32,346 nt of DNA from NCBI GenBank assembly GCA_017432445.1, contig JAFRJC010000078.1:1-32346 (forward strand). Reading direction: 5' to 3'. Positions 22,331-29,742 of this stretch are shown here, in pieces. The notes under the pieces are model-generated. The model saw only the letters and a list, made by a program, of their open reading frames with translations, searched no databases and was not told where the DNA came from. Both the position numbers and the translations under genes were made by a program. Position 1 is the first letter of the stretch. Every line of letters begins with the position of its first letter. The DNA is from Eggerthellaceae bacterium. GTDB lineage: Bacteria > Actinomycetota > Coriobacteriia > Coriobacteriales > Eggerthellaceae.

Positions 22331-23449
22331 ATGCTTGATCGGATAATCAAATTCCTTCGTGACGAGGCAGTGCTTTGCATTGCCTTCATTTGTGCGCTCG
22401 TATCGATCGTGATGACGGGCGACTACGCGTCGACGCCCAGCTACATCGATTGGCGCGTGATCGCCTTGCTGTTCTGCCTCATGGCGTCTGTGGCGGGACT
22501 CAGCGAAAGCGGCGTCATGGCGCGCATCGCGCAAGGCTTGATCGCAGGCGAGAAGTCGCGGCGAAGCGTGTGCCTCGCGTTGATCTTGCTGCCGTTCTTC
22601 GCATCGATGCTCGTGACAAACGATGTCGCGCTGCTCACCTTCGTGCCCATTGCCGTGTTGGCCTTGCAGACAGCTGGCTGGCGCGACAGCTTGGCGCGGG
22701 TCATCGTATTGCAGGCTATCGCCGCCAATTTGGGCGGCATGGTCACTCCGGTGGGAAACCCGCAGAACCTGTTCATATTCACGGCGTACGGCCTTACTGC
22801 GCAGGACTTCTTCTTCGCGTTGGCGCCGTTCGGCGCCCTCTCCTTCGTCTTGCTCGTCGCCGCCTGCTTGACGTTCGACGGGAACCGCTCCCAGGTGACC
22901 CTCAAGCTCGATGCCAAGGCCATCAACTTCAGGCGCTTCGCCCTGCACGCTGCGCTGTTCGTGCTCAGCGTGCTCTCGGTGCTCCACATCCTGCCCCATG
23001 AAGTGCTCATCATCGTGATAGCGGCAGCGCTCTTCATTTTCGACCGGCGCATCTTCGCGAAAATCGACTATGCGCTGCTCGCCACGTTCGCGTGCTTCTT
23101 CATCTTCTCGGGAAACATGGCGCACATGCCCTCTATGCAGGAGATGCTCGGCGGGCTCATGCGGGGCCATCCCATGATCACCAGCCTCGTCACAAGCCAG
23201 ATCATCAGTAACGTACCCGCTTCGGTTCTGCTCGCCGGCTTCACCGCCAATTGGCATTCACTGCTCATCGGCGTCGACCTGGGTGGCTTGGGAACCCCCA
23301 TCGCGTCTTTGGCAAGCCTCATCGCACTCAAACTCTACGCCCACACCGAAGGCGCCCGCATCATTTCATTCATGAAGGATTTCGCGATATCGAACATCGT
23401 GGCGCTCGCCTTCATGGTGACGCTCTACGCGGTTCTCTTCGTCTTGTAG
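22331..23449 (+). CDS. ArsB/NhaD/SLC13-type permease
   Basis: 372 residues with about ten to eleven membrane segments. Two family landmarks are visible: a TNDVALLTFVPIAVLAL segment (about 99-115) and a re-entrant-loop motif GGMVTPVGNPQNLFIFTAYG (about 137-156). A second-half counterpart, with SQIISNVPASVLLAGF (about 297-312), has the Asn-Val-Pro-Ala typical of the repeat. The superfamily moves organic anions, arsenite or Na+/H+. It is shorter than most SLC13 members, and no substrate can be named. No ribosome binding site precedes ATG 22331; a TACAAT at 22319-22324 lies 6 bases upstream, so the mRNA may begin at or near the start codon. It converges with the gene ending at 23514. Confidence 0.82.
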   Translation: MLDRIIKFLRDEAVLCIAFICALVSIVMTGDYASTPSYIDWRVIALLFCLMASVAGLSESGVMARIAQGLIAGEKSRRSVCLALILLPFFASMLVTNDVALLTFVPIAVLALQTAGWRDSLARVIVLQAIAANLGGMVTPVGNPQNLFIFTAYGLTAQDFFFALAPFGALSFVLLVAACLTFDGNRSQVTLKLDAKAINFRRFALHAALFVLSVLSVLHILPHEVLIIVIAAALFIFDRRIFAKIDYALLATFACFFIFSGNMAHMPSMQEMLGGLMRGHPMITSLVTSQIISNVPASVLLAGFTANWHSLLIGVDLGGLGTPIASLASLIALKLYAHTEGARIISFMKDFAISNIVALAFMVTLYAVLFVL

Positions 23450-23513
23450 CGAGGCGTTGCGACACGAGCCGGGATGCATTCTTCTCGTTGACCGAAACGC
23501 AGTAATAACGCAT

Positions 23514-24293
23514 CTAGGCGGAAGGGCTTTTGCCGCGTGTCAGCCAATTAGGATCGTCGAATTCGGCTGATGGCAGACCTGCTTCGGCGCGCACATCGGC
23601 TGCCCGGTAACAACGCCCGTCGGCCACGAGCGATTGCCATGCCGAAAGCCAGGTAATCAGGCGCTCGTCACACGCTTCGAGGACAGACATCATCCACTCG
23701 GCGCTGAGCAGCGCGTATTCCCCTTGATCTGTCGTCGGCGTGGCACTCTTCTGCACGATGGCGTTTGCCACCTCGACCGCACGCTCCACATCGTCGGCCA
23801 GAATGCGGTACGGATGGAAGGACCATGCGGCGTCCAGAAGCTCGGGGGTTACGCTCACGTAGCTCGAAATGTTGAGGCTGTTCCCAAACAAGTGGAAGTC
23901 ACCCTGCTTCATCACGCGCAGCTCTTCCCCTTTTGGCACGTCGTGCTCGATCGAAAACGTCCTGAACCACCCGTTGTAGAAGCGATCCGCCACAAGATGC
24001 GCCCAGGCACCGAGGGCGAGGCTTAACCCCACGGGCGAGGTGGGCCAGCGTCGGGCGATGTAGTAGTCCCAGAACAAGTCCGCATCGGGAATGGGAATGA
24101 TATTGATCGCCGCAAAATGCGTGATGCAGTAATCGATGTGGAACGATGCCTTGGGAACCATGAACCCCACGTAGATGTCGGGCACGTAATTGCCGAACAG
24201 GAAGGCGTTCCTGTCTTCGATGCCAAGGTCTTCGGCCCGATGATCGGACAGGAGGCGCTCGACGTGTGCGGTATGTATGTTCCAGCTCGGCAT
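23514..24293 (-). CDS. Zinc-dependent phospholipase C-like protein
   Basis: 259 residues from ATG 24293, chosen because MPSWNIHTAHVERLL is the typical beginning of this family; the frame is open upstream to 24518 but that part is non-conserved in style. The likely zinc ligands are spread as in bacterial zinc-dependent phospholipase C/S1-P1-like folds: Trp4 and His7, His10, Asp40 in GNYVPDIY, His61 and His52-type residues in ASFHIDYCITHF, and LGAWAHLVADRFYN (about 103-116). There is no signal peptide, unlike secreted toxins, so it probably acts inside the cell on an unknown phospho-substrate. No Shine-Dalgarno is seen; TATGAT lies about 9 bases before the start. The gene diverges from the Nudix gene at 24461. 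Confidence 0.78.
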   Translation of the reverse strand: MPSWNIHTAHVERLLSDHRAEDLGIEDRNAFLFGNYVPDIYVGFMVPKASFHIDYCITHFAAINIIPIPDADLFWDYYIARRWPTSPVGLSLALGAWAHLVADRFYNGWFRTFSIEHDVPKGEELRVMKQGDFHLFGNSLNISSYVSVTPELLDAAWSFHPYRILADDVERAVEVANAIVQKSATPTTDQGEYALLSAEWMMSVLEACDERLITWLSAWQSLVADGRCYRAADVRAEAGLPSAEFDDPNWLTRGKSPSA

Positions 24294-24354
24294 GGCATTA
24301 CTATCATAACCCACAAGACGTGGCGGAATGGGTATCCAAGATGCAAATCCCACC

Positions 24355-24400
24355 GATCGCTTGCCCCAGGGATGATCGATCATCCCCGTGGCAAGTGATC
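24355..24400. promoter_or_regulatory. Near-perfect 22-bp palindrome between divergent genes
   Basis: Positions 24355-24376 and 24379-24400 are reverse complements with three mismatches, separated by only two bases, and centred on GATGATCGATCATC. It lies between the divergently transcribed phospholipase-like and Nudix genes, a good place for a shared operator, although it could equally be a hairpin in the leader of either transcript. Confidence 0.45.
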
Positions 24401-24460
24401 GCATCGGCGATGGGTTAACATTGAGCATGGACATCTCTGAGATATTCGCATCAAAACGGA

Positions 24461-25072
24461 ATGGGGTTAAGTCGAGTGGATGAGAAACGTGAAGCCGCAC
24501 GGGAGCTTCGTCGTGCAATAGCTGACTTCGAGCCTTTCAACGAGCAAGAAGCTGTCGACAAGCTCGTGATCCTCGAAGCGCTTGACAATGACCCCGCTTG
24601 CTTCGAGCGGACGGCGCAGGCGCATATGGCCTGCTCGATTTGGGTTGTCGACCCCGCCTTCGAGAAGACGCTGCTCGTTTACCACAACATCTACGATTCC
24701 TGGAGCTGGATAGGAGGCCACGCCGACGGCGAATGCGATATGCAGGCAGTGGCGCTACGGGAACTTCAGGAGGAAACGGGCGTGGCGCGCCCGCGCGTCG
24801 TGGAATGCGGCCCTGGAAACATCTACTCGCTCGAGGTGCTCACCGTCAACGGCCACGAGAAGCGCGGCGCCTACGTCAGCTCGCACCTGCATCTCAACGT
24901 GACCTATCTCGCGATTGCCGATCCTGACGAGCCCATTCGCATCAAGCCCGACGAGAACAGCGGTGTGCGCTGGGTTCCCCTGGAAGACGCCATCCGCCTG
25001 TCCACCGAACCGTGGATCAAAAACCGCATCTACCGCAAGCTCATCGACAAGCTCGACACGATTCGCGCATGA
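24461..25072 (+). CDS. Nudix hydrolase
   Basis: 203 residues, soluble. The Nudix box is at about residues 86-109, from GGHADGE to RELQEETG; it is the GGHADGE/D variant in which the GE pair is one residue earlier than in MutT, while RELQEE keeps the metal-binding glutamates. Members of this variant group hydrolyse nucleoside-diphosphate-linked compounds; the substrate is unknown. A helical N-terminal region (about 1-55) precedes the fold. The ATG at 24461 has only a weak site; a GTG at 24476 with a G-rich stretch upstream is an alternative. The gene diverges from the phospholipase-like gene. Confidence 0.85.
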   Translation: MGLSRVDEKREAARELRRAIADFEPFNEQEAVDKLVILEALDNDPACFERTAQAHMACSIWVVDPAFEKTLLVYHNIYDSWSWIGGHADGECDMQAVALRELQEETGVARPRVVECGPGNIYSLEVLTVNGHEKRGAYVSSHLHLNVTYLAIADPDEPIRIKPDENSGVRWVPLEDAIRLSTEPWIKNRIYRKLIDKLDTIRA

Positions 25073-25084
25073 TGAACCGTGACT

Positions 25085-25110
25085 TCCCCGCCACCTGACA
25101 TGGCGAGGGA
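25085..25110. terminator. Possible bidirectional terminator between convergent genes
   Basis: TCCCCGCCA (25085-25093) pairs with TGGCGAGGGA (25101-25110) with one bulge and a seven-base loop. It lies between the ends of the Nudix gene and the minus-strand flavodoxin gene. Confidence 0.4.
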
Positions 25111-25134
25111 TAGGCCTCTTGTTGGGTCCGGCTA

Positions 25135-25647
25135 TTAGGGAATCGGAAGGTAATCGCGCACGAAGCCCTGCGCGTAGAGCACATCGGTATCGTCAGGATG
25201 CTTCTGCCCTTCCACTAGACGCACCACGCCCCATTCGTCGAGATGATGAGGGCTGTCCTCGGGCAGGGCCCGACGCTCCTCGATGCGCTTCGCCCGCACT
25301 TTGCCTTGACAGAGGAACACCCCGAGGCATTCGTTTCGCTGCGAGACCTCTTGGGCCACGTTGTCGCGCACCAGCTGCGCGTACTTGCCGCTGGGAAAGC
25401 CGCCGAACGTGCCGAGGAGCAGCATCTTCTTGCCTGCGCACAACTCGACGAAGGCCTTGCTCTTCGGGTCGAGCGAGCTCTTCCTGCACCAGAAGCAGAC
25501 GACAACAACCTCGTCGGCCGGCTCGACGCCGGGTTGCGCATCGCTTACAAGCCATCCCAGCTCATCGAGCGTGGCGCGCACGCCTTCTGCAATCTTTGCC
25601 GTGTTCCCCGTCACCGAGGAAACCCACAGGGTTGCACGTCTGCTCAT
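25135..25647 (-). CDS. Flavodoxin-family protein
   Basis: 170 residues, soluble. The FMN phosphate loop reads SSVTGNTAKIAEGV (about 10-23); the later loops FWCRKSSLDPKSKAF (about 52-66) and LLLGTFGGFPSGKYA (about 76-90) fit flavodoxin folds that bind FMN. It would carry electrons at low potential. It is the last gene of the minus-strand cobalamin cluster, 38 bases after the NifX-like gene, so a role in cobalt or corrin reduction is possible but only inferred from place. Similar flavodoxins also occur with other reductases of gut anaerobes. GAGG lies about 5 bases before the ATG. Confidence 0.85.
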   Translation of the reverse strand: MSRRATLWVSSVTGNTAKIAEGVRATLDELGWLVSDAQPGVEPADEVVVVCFWCRKSSLDPKSKAFVELCAGKKMLLLGTFGGFPSGKYAQLVRDNVAQEVSQRNECLGVFLCQGKVRAKRIEERRALPEDSPHHLDEWGVVRLVEGQKHPDDTDVLYAQGFVRDYLPIP

Positions 25648-25685
25648 GGCAGCCTCGCTTCCCGCCGCTTCACTCGCTTAGGTGC

Positions 25686-26060
25686 TTAATGATGGTCGTG
25701 GTTGCAGGCAGCTTCAGGCGACATGCGCTCGACCTGGCCTTCGGCGAACAGCTGCGCAACGTCGCCGACAACCGGGGTGTAACGCTCGGAGTACACGATG
25801 ACGCCGTTTTGCGTGAAGCGCATCAGCGGCGGCATGCCCATGCCCACAGTCAAGATGCCGTCAACGCCCAAACCCAGAACGTAGTCGATGACGCCACCGC
25901 AACCGTATTGATCGTGGTCGACGTTCTTAACGGGCTCTGCCGCGACGATGTTCATGGCATCGTCGTACTCGACCACCGTGAAATACGGCGTATGCCCGAA
26001 ATGCCCGCTGCGTACCGCCGATAGGCCATCTGCGGTTTCGCTGGGAATTGCTATCTTCAT
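25686..26060 (-). CDS. NifX/NifB-type dinitrogenase-cofactor-like protein (PF02579-like)
   Basis: 124 residues with one NifX/NafY fold. The start MKIAIPSE, then GHFGHTPYFTVVEYDD (about 19-34), CGGVIDYVLGLGVDGILTVGMG (about 54-75) and the C-terminal Asn-His-Asp-His-His tail are typical of the group, which binds iron-sulfur or metal clusters. No nitrogenase genes are in view; such proteins are widespread in anaerobes outside nitrogen fixation. AAAGAGG 5 bases upstream supports the ATG. It lies behind a 105-base gap downstream of the short CobU-like gene, and the gap contains TTGACT followed by AACAAT on the minus strand, so it may have its own promoter. Confidence 0.85.
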   Translation of the reverse strand: MKIAIPSETADGLSAVRSGHFGHTPYFTVVEYDDAMNIVAAEPVKNVDHDQYGCGGVIDYVLGLGVDGILTVGMGMPPLMRFTQNGVIVYSERYTPVVGDVAQLFAEGQVERMSPEAACNHDHH

Positions 26061-26165
26061 GTTTTGCCTCTTTCGTTTCTCGTTTTTTGCACCGCTGATT
26101 GTTTACCCACGGCACCGTCAAGTCAACGGCGGAATAGACAGCCTGGACACAAATCCCACTTTTGA

Positions 26166-26513
26166 TCATTTGAGCACGACGGGGATACCGCAGACCATGC
26201 GCACGACCGAATCGGCACGTTCGGCGAGGATGTTGAGCGTCCTGCCCACCTGCTCGCGCCAAGCACGTTCGCCAGGATCGAGGGGAACGACACCGTTGCC
26301 GATTTCGCAGCACGACACGACTTCCTTGTTGGCAAGCGCATCCGCAATCTCTTCTGGCACTAGGTCATCAGGGCATTTGGCAATGTAGTCTTGCAGGTTC
26401 AACAGCACGGGACGCTCGTCGAGCACGCCGTCGGCCATATCGGCATCCGCATACCCCAAGCTTGCCGCATAGGTGCGCTTGCCGCTCGCCCGTCCGCCCA
26501 CTACGACTACCAT
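26166..26513 (-). CDS. Short CobU-like P-loop protein
   Basis: 115 residues. The N-terminal P-loop is GGRASGKRTYAASLG (about 6-20). The C-terminal half, EIGNGVVPLDPGERAWREQVGRTL then ADSVVRMVCGIPVVLK, parallels the end of CobU (EVGxGIVP ... AGxPxxLK). It is about 75 residues shorter than the full CobU encoded at 27331-27912 and lacks the central GMP-attachment region with its conserved His. It therefore may keep nucleotide binding but not guanylyl transfer. GGGAAGGA 4 bases upstream supports the ATG, and the reading frame is clean, so it is a maintained gene, not debris. It follows cobS by 33 bases. Confidence 0.78.
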   Translation of the reverse strand: MVVVVGGRASGKRTYAASLGYADADMADGVLDERPVLLNLQDYIAKCPDDLVPEEIADALANKEVVSCCEIGNGVVPLDPGERAWREQVGRTLNILAERADSVVRMVCGIPVVLK

Positions 26514-26546
26514 AAGTCCTTCCCTTTCGTTATCCGTTTCGTCGGC

Positions 26547-27317
26547 CTACATCGCCATGACGTTGCAGGTGACCACTATGCCCACGAGAAGCGCGAGCTC
26601 GCACATCTGGAGGAAGAAACCTGCCAGGTCACCGCTCATGCCACCGAACTTGTTACGCGACAAGACGTACAAACCCAACAGGAAAACCCCCGCAACGCAT
26701 GTCATCACGATGCCGATTGCCAGGTCAAACCACATGAGCGCCGCCACGCAGGCGATGGCGAGCACGATGAGAGTCGCGAGCACGGGACGCTTGTCCGAGG
26801 ATTCGTGCTCGTCTGCAAGCATGCCCTTGCTCGCGCTGAGAGGAAACGCCACCGTCGCGATGCCGCTCAGACACCGGGAGAGCACTGGCGCGATGGCCAG
26901 CTGAATCAAAGCCATCGACGGTTGGAACTCGGTTGCAAAGGCGAAGTACGCCAGCAGGTACACACCGACGCCGATGACGGCGAACGCCCCGGCATGCGGG
27001 TCCTTCAGAATCTCGCGCCTGCGCTCCACCGAGGTGTTGCTGGCAAGCGCATCGCACGTGTCGGCGAAACCATCCATATGAATGCCGCCCGTCACGCAGA
27101 TGGGAATGAGGGTGTAGCCCGCTGCCTGCAAGATCACCCCGAAACCCAGGACGCCGCACAACCACGCCCAACCCACGATGAGCAACCCGATCACCATGCC
27201 GATGAACGGGAAGAAGCACATCATGAACCGCATGCTCTCGGGCTTCCACTGAATCTGCGGCATGGGAAGCTGCGAGAAGCAGGAAAACGCCATCACGAGC
27301 GACCTGAGAAGCGTCAC
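26547..27317 (-). CDS. cobS: Adenosylcobinamide-GDP ribazoletransferase CobS
   Basis: 256 residues from GTG 27317, where AAAGGGG lies 6 bases upstream; an ATG at 27341 would overlap the cobU end and has no site. It is an integral membrane enzyme with about six to seven segments that joins alpha-ribazole (phosphate) to adenosylcobinamide-GDP in the last step of cobalamin assembly. The active-site motif GGIHMDGFADTCDAL (about 77-91) matches the family GxxHxDGxxDTxDA pattern, and KDPHAGAFAVIGV (about 105-117) matches the second conserved loop. It is 13 bases behind cobU. Confidence 0.92.
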   Translation of the reverse strand: MTLLRSLVMAFSCFSQLPMPQIQWKPESMRFMMCFFPFIGMVIGLLIVGWAWLCGVLGFGVILQAAGYTLIPICVTGGIHMDGFADTCDALASNTSVERRREILKDPHAGAFAVIGVGVYLLAYFAFATEFQPSMALIQLAIAPVLSRCLSGIATVAFPLSASKGMLADEHESSDKRPVLATLIVLAIACVAALMWFDLAIGIVMTCVAGVFLLGLYVLSRNKFGGMSGDLAGFFLQMCELALLVGIVVTCNVMAM

Positions 27318-27330
27318 GCCCTTCCCCTTT

Positions 27331-27912
27331 CTAAAATGCATTAAGGGGGGCTGTCCCCTTTAATGACGAATCGTCCTTCGCGATAAACGGCTGACCGGCA
27401 ACGCATTCTACGACAAGATCGCAACGGGCGGCAATGGCACACGATACCGAGCCCATGAGACGGATGTAGGTCTCGGTGGTCTCATCGTAGCGCAAGCCGT
27501 CTCCGCCGACTTCGTCGCCGACTATGACCAGGTTGTCGAAAAGGCCTGCCACATGAGCCACGCCGTCGAGCACGGTTTGCAGCGCCTCTTCGTACGGCAC
27601 GCAGCTCCAGTCATCGGCGAACAGCTCGTTGGCCACCACGTTGCCGAGAGACTCGAGAAGCGCCGTGGAGCCCGATTCTAAAGAATCATCCCTCTCGAAG
27701 CGGAGGTTATCGCCAAGCCCGTCAAAGCATTCGATGGTGGTAAATCCTTTGTCTGCCCGCAACGCGCGATGGCGCGCTATGCGACGAGCACCCTCCTCGC
27801 CGTAGGGCTTCATGGCAGCCAAATAGTAGCGATTCCCGGGCAGGGAACAGGCCAGCTGTTCGGCATAGGCGCTCTTGCCGCTGGAAGCCCCGCCCGTAAC
27901 CAACGCGATCAT
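27331..27912 (-). CDS. cobU: Adenosylcobinamide kinase / adenosylcobinamide-phosphate guanylyltransferase CobU
   Basis: 193 residues. The P-loop GGASSGKSAYAEQLA is at about 7-21; IARHRALR (about 45-52) carries the expected guanylylated His region; IVGDEVGGDGL (about 139-149) corresponds to the EVG motif; VECVAGQPFIAK is near the end. It phosphorylates adenosylcobinamide and attaches GMP to give the CobS substrate. The start ATG 27912 overlaps the stop of the cobI-cobT fusion (ATGA). The last ten codons run through hairpin 27339-27365, so the tail LKGTAPLNAF is encoded by a repeat-like sequence. A larger open frame extends upstream but reads antisense-style nonsense through cobT. Confidence 0.9.
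   Translation of the reverse strand: MIALVTGGASSGKSAYAEQLACSLPGNRYYLAAMKPYGEEGARRIARHRALRADKGFTTIECFDGLGDNLRFERDDSLESGSTALLESLGNVVANELFADDWSCVPYEEALQTVLDGVAHVAGLFDNLVIVGDEVGGDGLRYDETTETYIRLMGSVSCAIAARCDLVVECVAGQPFIAKDDSSLKGTAPLNAF
27339..27365 (-). repeat. Hairpin within the 3' end of cobU
   Basis: CATTAAGGGG (27339-27348) pairs with CCCCTTTAATG (27355-27365) with one bulge and a six-base loop. It resembles the G4/C4 hairpin at 29712-29738 in the same operon. It lies across the last codons of cobU, just upstream of the cobS start. Confidence 0.6.
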
Positions 27913-29693
27913 CGAAGGTCGACCTCGTAGTTGTCGATGCCGGTAGCGGAAAACGTCGTGCCGTCGTACAGGGCGAGCGCCGCATCGAGCATGGGAACGA
28001 GGCACACGGCACCCGTCCCCTCTCCCAGGCGCATGCCCGCTTTGATGGAGGGCTTGACACCGAGCTCCTTGAGCAGGAACTTGGCTGCAGGTTCGGCCGA
28101 CACATGGGAAGCCAGCATGGCGCACTCGCAGCCAGGCACGATGCGCTGGGCTGTGTAAGCAGCGAGTGCACTGATGTAGCCGTCGATGATGATAGGCACC
28201 CGATGCACGGCGCCCCCGATGAACAGGCCGACCATGCCCGCGATGTCGAAACCGCCGAGTTTGGCGAGAACGTCGAGCGCATCGGTCGGATCGGGATCGT
28301 TCACTTCGAGCGCACGCTTGATGGCTGCAACCTTGCGTTGCAGCCCGGCATCGGAAAGCCCCGCACCGCGGCCCGTCAGCGCCTCGACGGGAAGGCCGAG
28401 GAATGCGGCGGACATGGCAGAAGACGTAGTCGTGTTGCCGATGCTCATCTCGCCCGAGCAGATGATGTCGAATCCCTGCTCCTTCAAGTCGCCCACGAGG
28501 TCGACGCCGGAGCGGATGGCCTTCAGGGCGTCTTCGCGCGTCATGGCAGGACCGCAGGAGATATCGCCCGTCCCCCTGCTGATCACGCGGTCGATGACGC
28601 CGTCCACATCGGGCGGCTCGAGCATGCCCATGTCGACCGCGATCGCCTCGATGCCCACTGCATGAGCCATCATGCACACCGACGAGACGCCTTTCGCGAC
28701 GTTTGCCGCCACTGCCGTGGTGACCTCGGGCCCGCTCTGGGAAACACCTTGGGCGACTACGCCGTTGTCGGCGCACAGCACGACGACGACGCGCTTCTTC
28801 AGCGCCACGTCGGCCGTCCCGGTGAGCGCGGCGATGCGGATCACGTCGTCTTCCAAGACACCCAAGCTGGCAATGGGCTTCGCCACGTTGTTCCACTTGT
28901 CGTAAGCGGCCTGGCGCGCCTCCTCGTCAGGCGGCGCGACGCGCTGCAGGAGCTCCTTGATGTAAGGGTCCTCGAGCGCCTTCGCCTCTGCGGGCTTGAG
29001 AACCTGCTTGTCGCCCTTCACGATGGTGATGCTCATGCCGCCCGGAAGATCGCCGGCCTCGTCGAGGTTCGGGACGATCTCCTGCCCGTCGAGGCCGCAG
29101 TTGGCCACGACCATGGCGCTATCGGCGATGCCGCGGCCGCGCAGCGTATCGCGCAGCTCTCCGAGGCGCTTGCCCGACTTCATGAACACCTTTGTGCCGT
29201 ACACGTCGAGGGCGGCATCCACATCTCCAGTGGAAACCGGCGAGACGAGCAGCTGCTCCGAACGCTCGCACAGCGGCTCGCGCAATGCTGCTGCGGCGGC
29301 GCAGAACGAGGTGACGCCAGGTATGACCTCCACGTCGTACCCGCGCGCTATCATGCGCTCGTTCACGTAGGACCAGGTGGAATACACCGATGCGTCGCCG
29401 AGCGTCACGAACGCGACCGACTTGCCCTCGTCGAGCAGCGCCGAGAGCTTGTCGGCGACGGCATCGTACGCTTCGGCGGTCTTGCGCTGGTCGTTCGTCA
29501 TGGGCGACGAGCAGTCGACGAGCTCCTTGCCCGCGATGTGGTCCTCGATGATGTGCAGGGCAGCGCGCGCGGAGCCTCCGATATCGGGTGCCGCCACGCA
29601 GTCGACTTCGCTCAGGATCCGCGCAGCGCGCAGCGTCAGCAACTCGGGATCGCCAGGACCCACGCTCACCCCGTACAACTTGCCTTTTGCCAT
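27909..29693 (-). CDS. Fused precorrin-2 C20-methyltransferase (CobI) and nicotinate-nucleotide:DMB phosphoribosyltransferase (CobT)
   Basis: 594 residues from ATG 29693, placed by GGAGGG 6 bases upstream. Residues about 1-230 are a CobI/CbiL-type SAM methyltransferase: GVSVGPGDPELLTLRAARIL (about 8-27), VAFVTLGDASVYSTW and VIPGVTSFCAAAA are the family landmarks. Residues about 255-594 are CobT: CADNGVVAQGVSQSG, SGEMSIGNTTTSSA, DGYISALAA and GMRLGEGTGA with the catalytic Glu. One protein thus joins an early corrin-ring step to activation of the lower ligand base, two steps that are not adjacent in the pathway. The linker (about 230-255) is short. The gene is translationally coupled to cobU and sits behind cobH and hairpin 29712-29738. 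Confidence 0.92.
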   Translation of the reverse strand: MAKGKLYGVSVGPGDPELLTLRAARILSEVDCVAAPDIGGSARAALHIIEDHIAGKELVDCSSPMTNDQRKTAEAYDAVADKLSALLDEGKSVAFVTLGDASVYSTWSYVNERMIARGYDVEVIPGVTSFCAAAAALREPLCERSEQLLVSPVSTGDVDAALDVYGTKVFMKSGKRLGELRDTLRGRGIADSAMVVANCGLDGQEIVPNLDEAGDLPGGMSITIVKGDKQVLKPAEAKALEDPYIKELLQRVAPPDEEARQAAYDKWNNVAKPIASLGVLEDDVIRIAALTGTADVALKKRVVVVLCADNGVVAQGVSQSGPEVTTAVAANVAKGVSSVCMMAHAVGIEAIAVDMGMLEPPDVDGVIDRVISRGTGDISCGPAMTREDALKAIRSGVDLVGDLKEQGFDIICSGEMSIGNTTTSSAMSAAFLGLPVEALTGRGAGLSDAGLQRKVAAIKRALEVNDPDPTDALDVLAKLGGFDIAGMVGLFIGGAVHRVPIIIDGYISALAAYTAQRIVPGCECAMLASHVSAEPAAKFLLKELGVKPSIKAGMRLGEGTGAVCLVPMLDAALALYDGTTFSATGIDNYEVDLR

Positions 29694-29711
29694 CGGATTT
29701 CCCTCCAAAAC

Positions 29712-29738
29712 GAGACAAAGGGGCCGCCCCTTTGTCTC
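29712..29738 (-). terminator. Strong intra-operon hairpin between cobH and the cobI-cobT fusion
   Basis: GAGACAAAGGGG (29712-29723) pairs perfectly with CCCCTTTGTCTC (29727-29738) over a three-base loop. On the minus strand it is followed by GTTTTGG, so partial termination between cobH and the fusion gene is plausible. Confidence 0.65.
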
Positions 29739-29742
29739 ATCA

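Noticed and set aside
26391..27344. 317-residue plus-strand open frame
   Set aside because: Antisense to cobS and the short CobU-like gene, with low-complexity His/Arg content.
27913..28896. Upstream extension of the cobU frame to a 521-residue protein
   Set aside because: The added part is an out-of-frame reading of cobT, and the P-loop start at 27912 overlaps the preceding stop in the usual ATGA manner.
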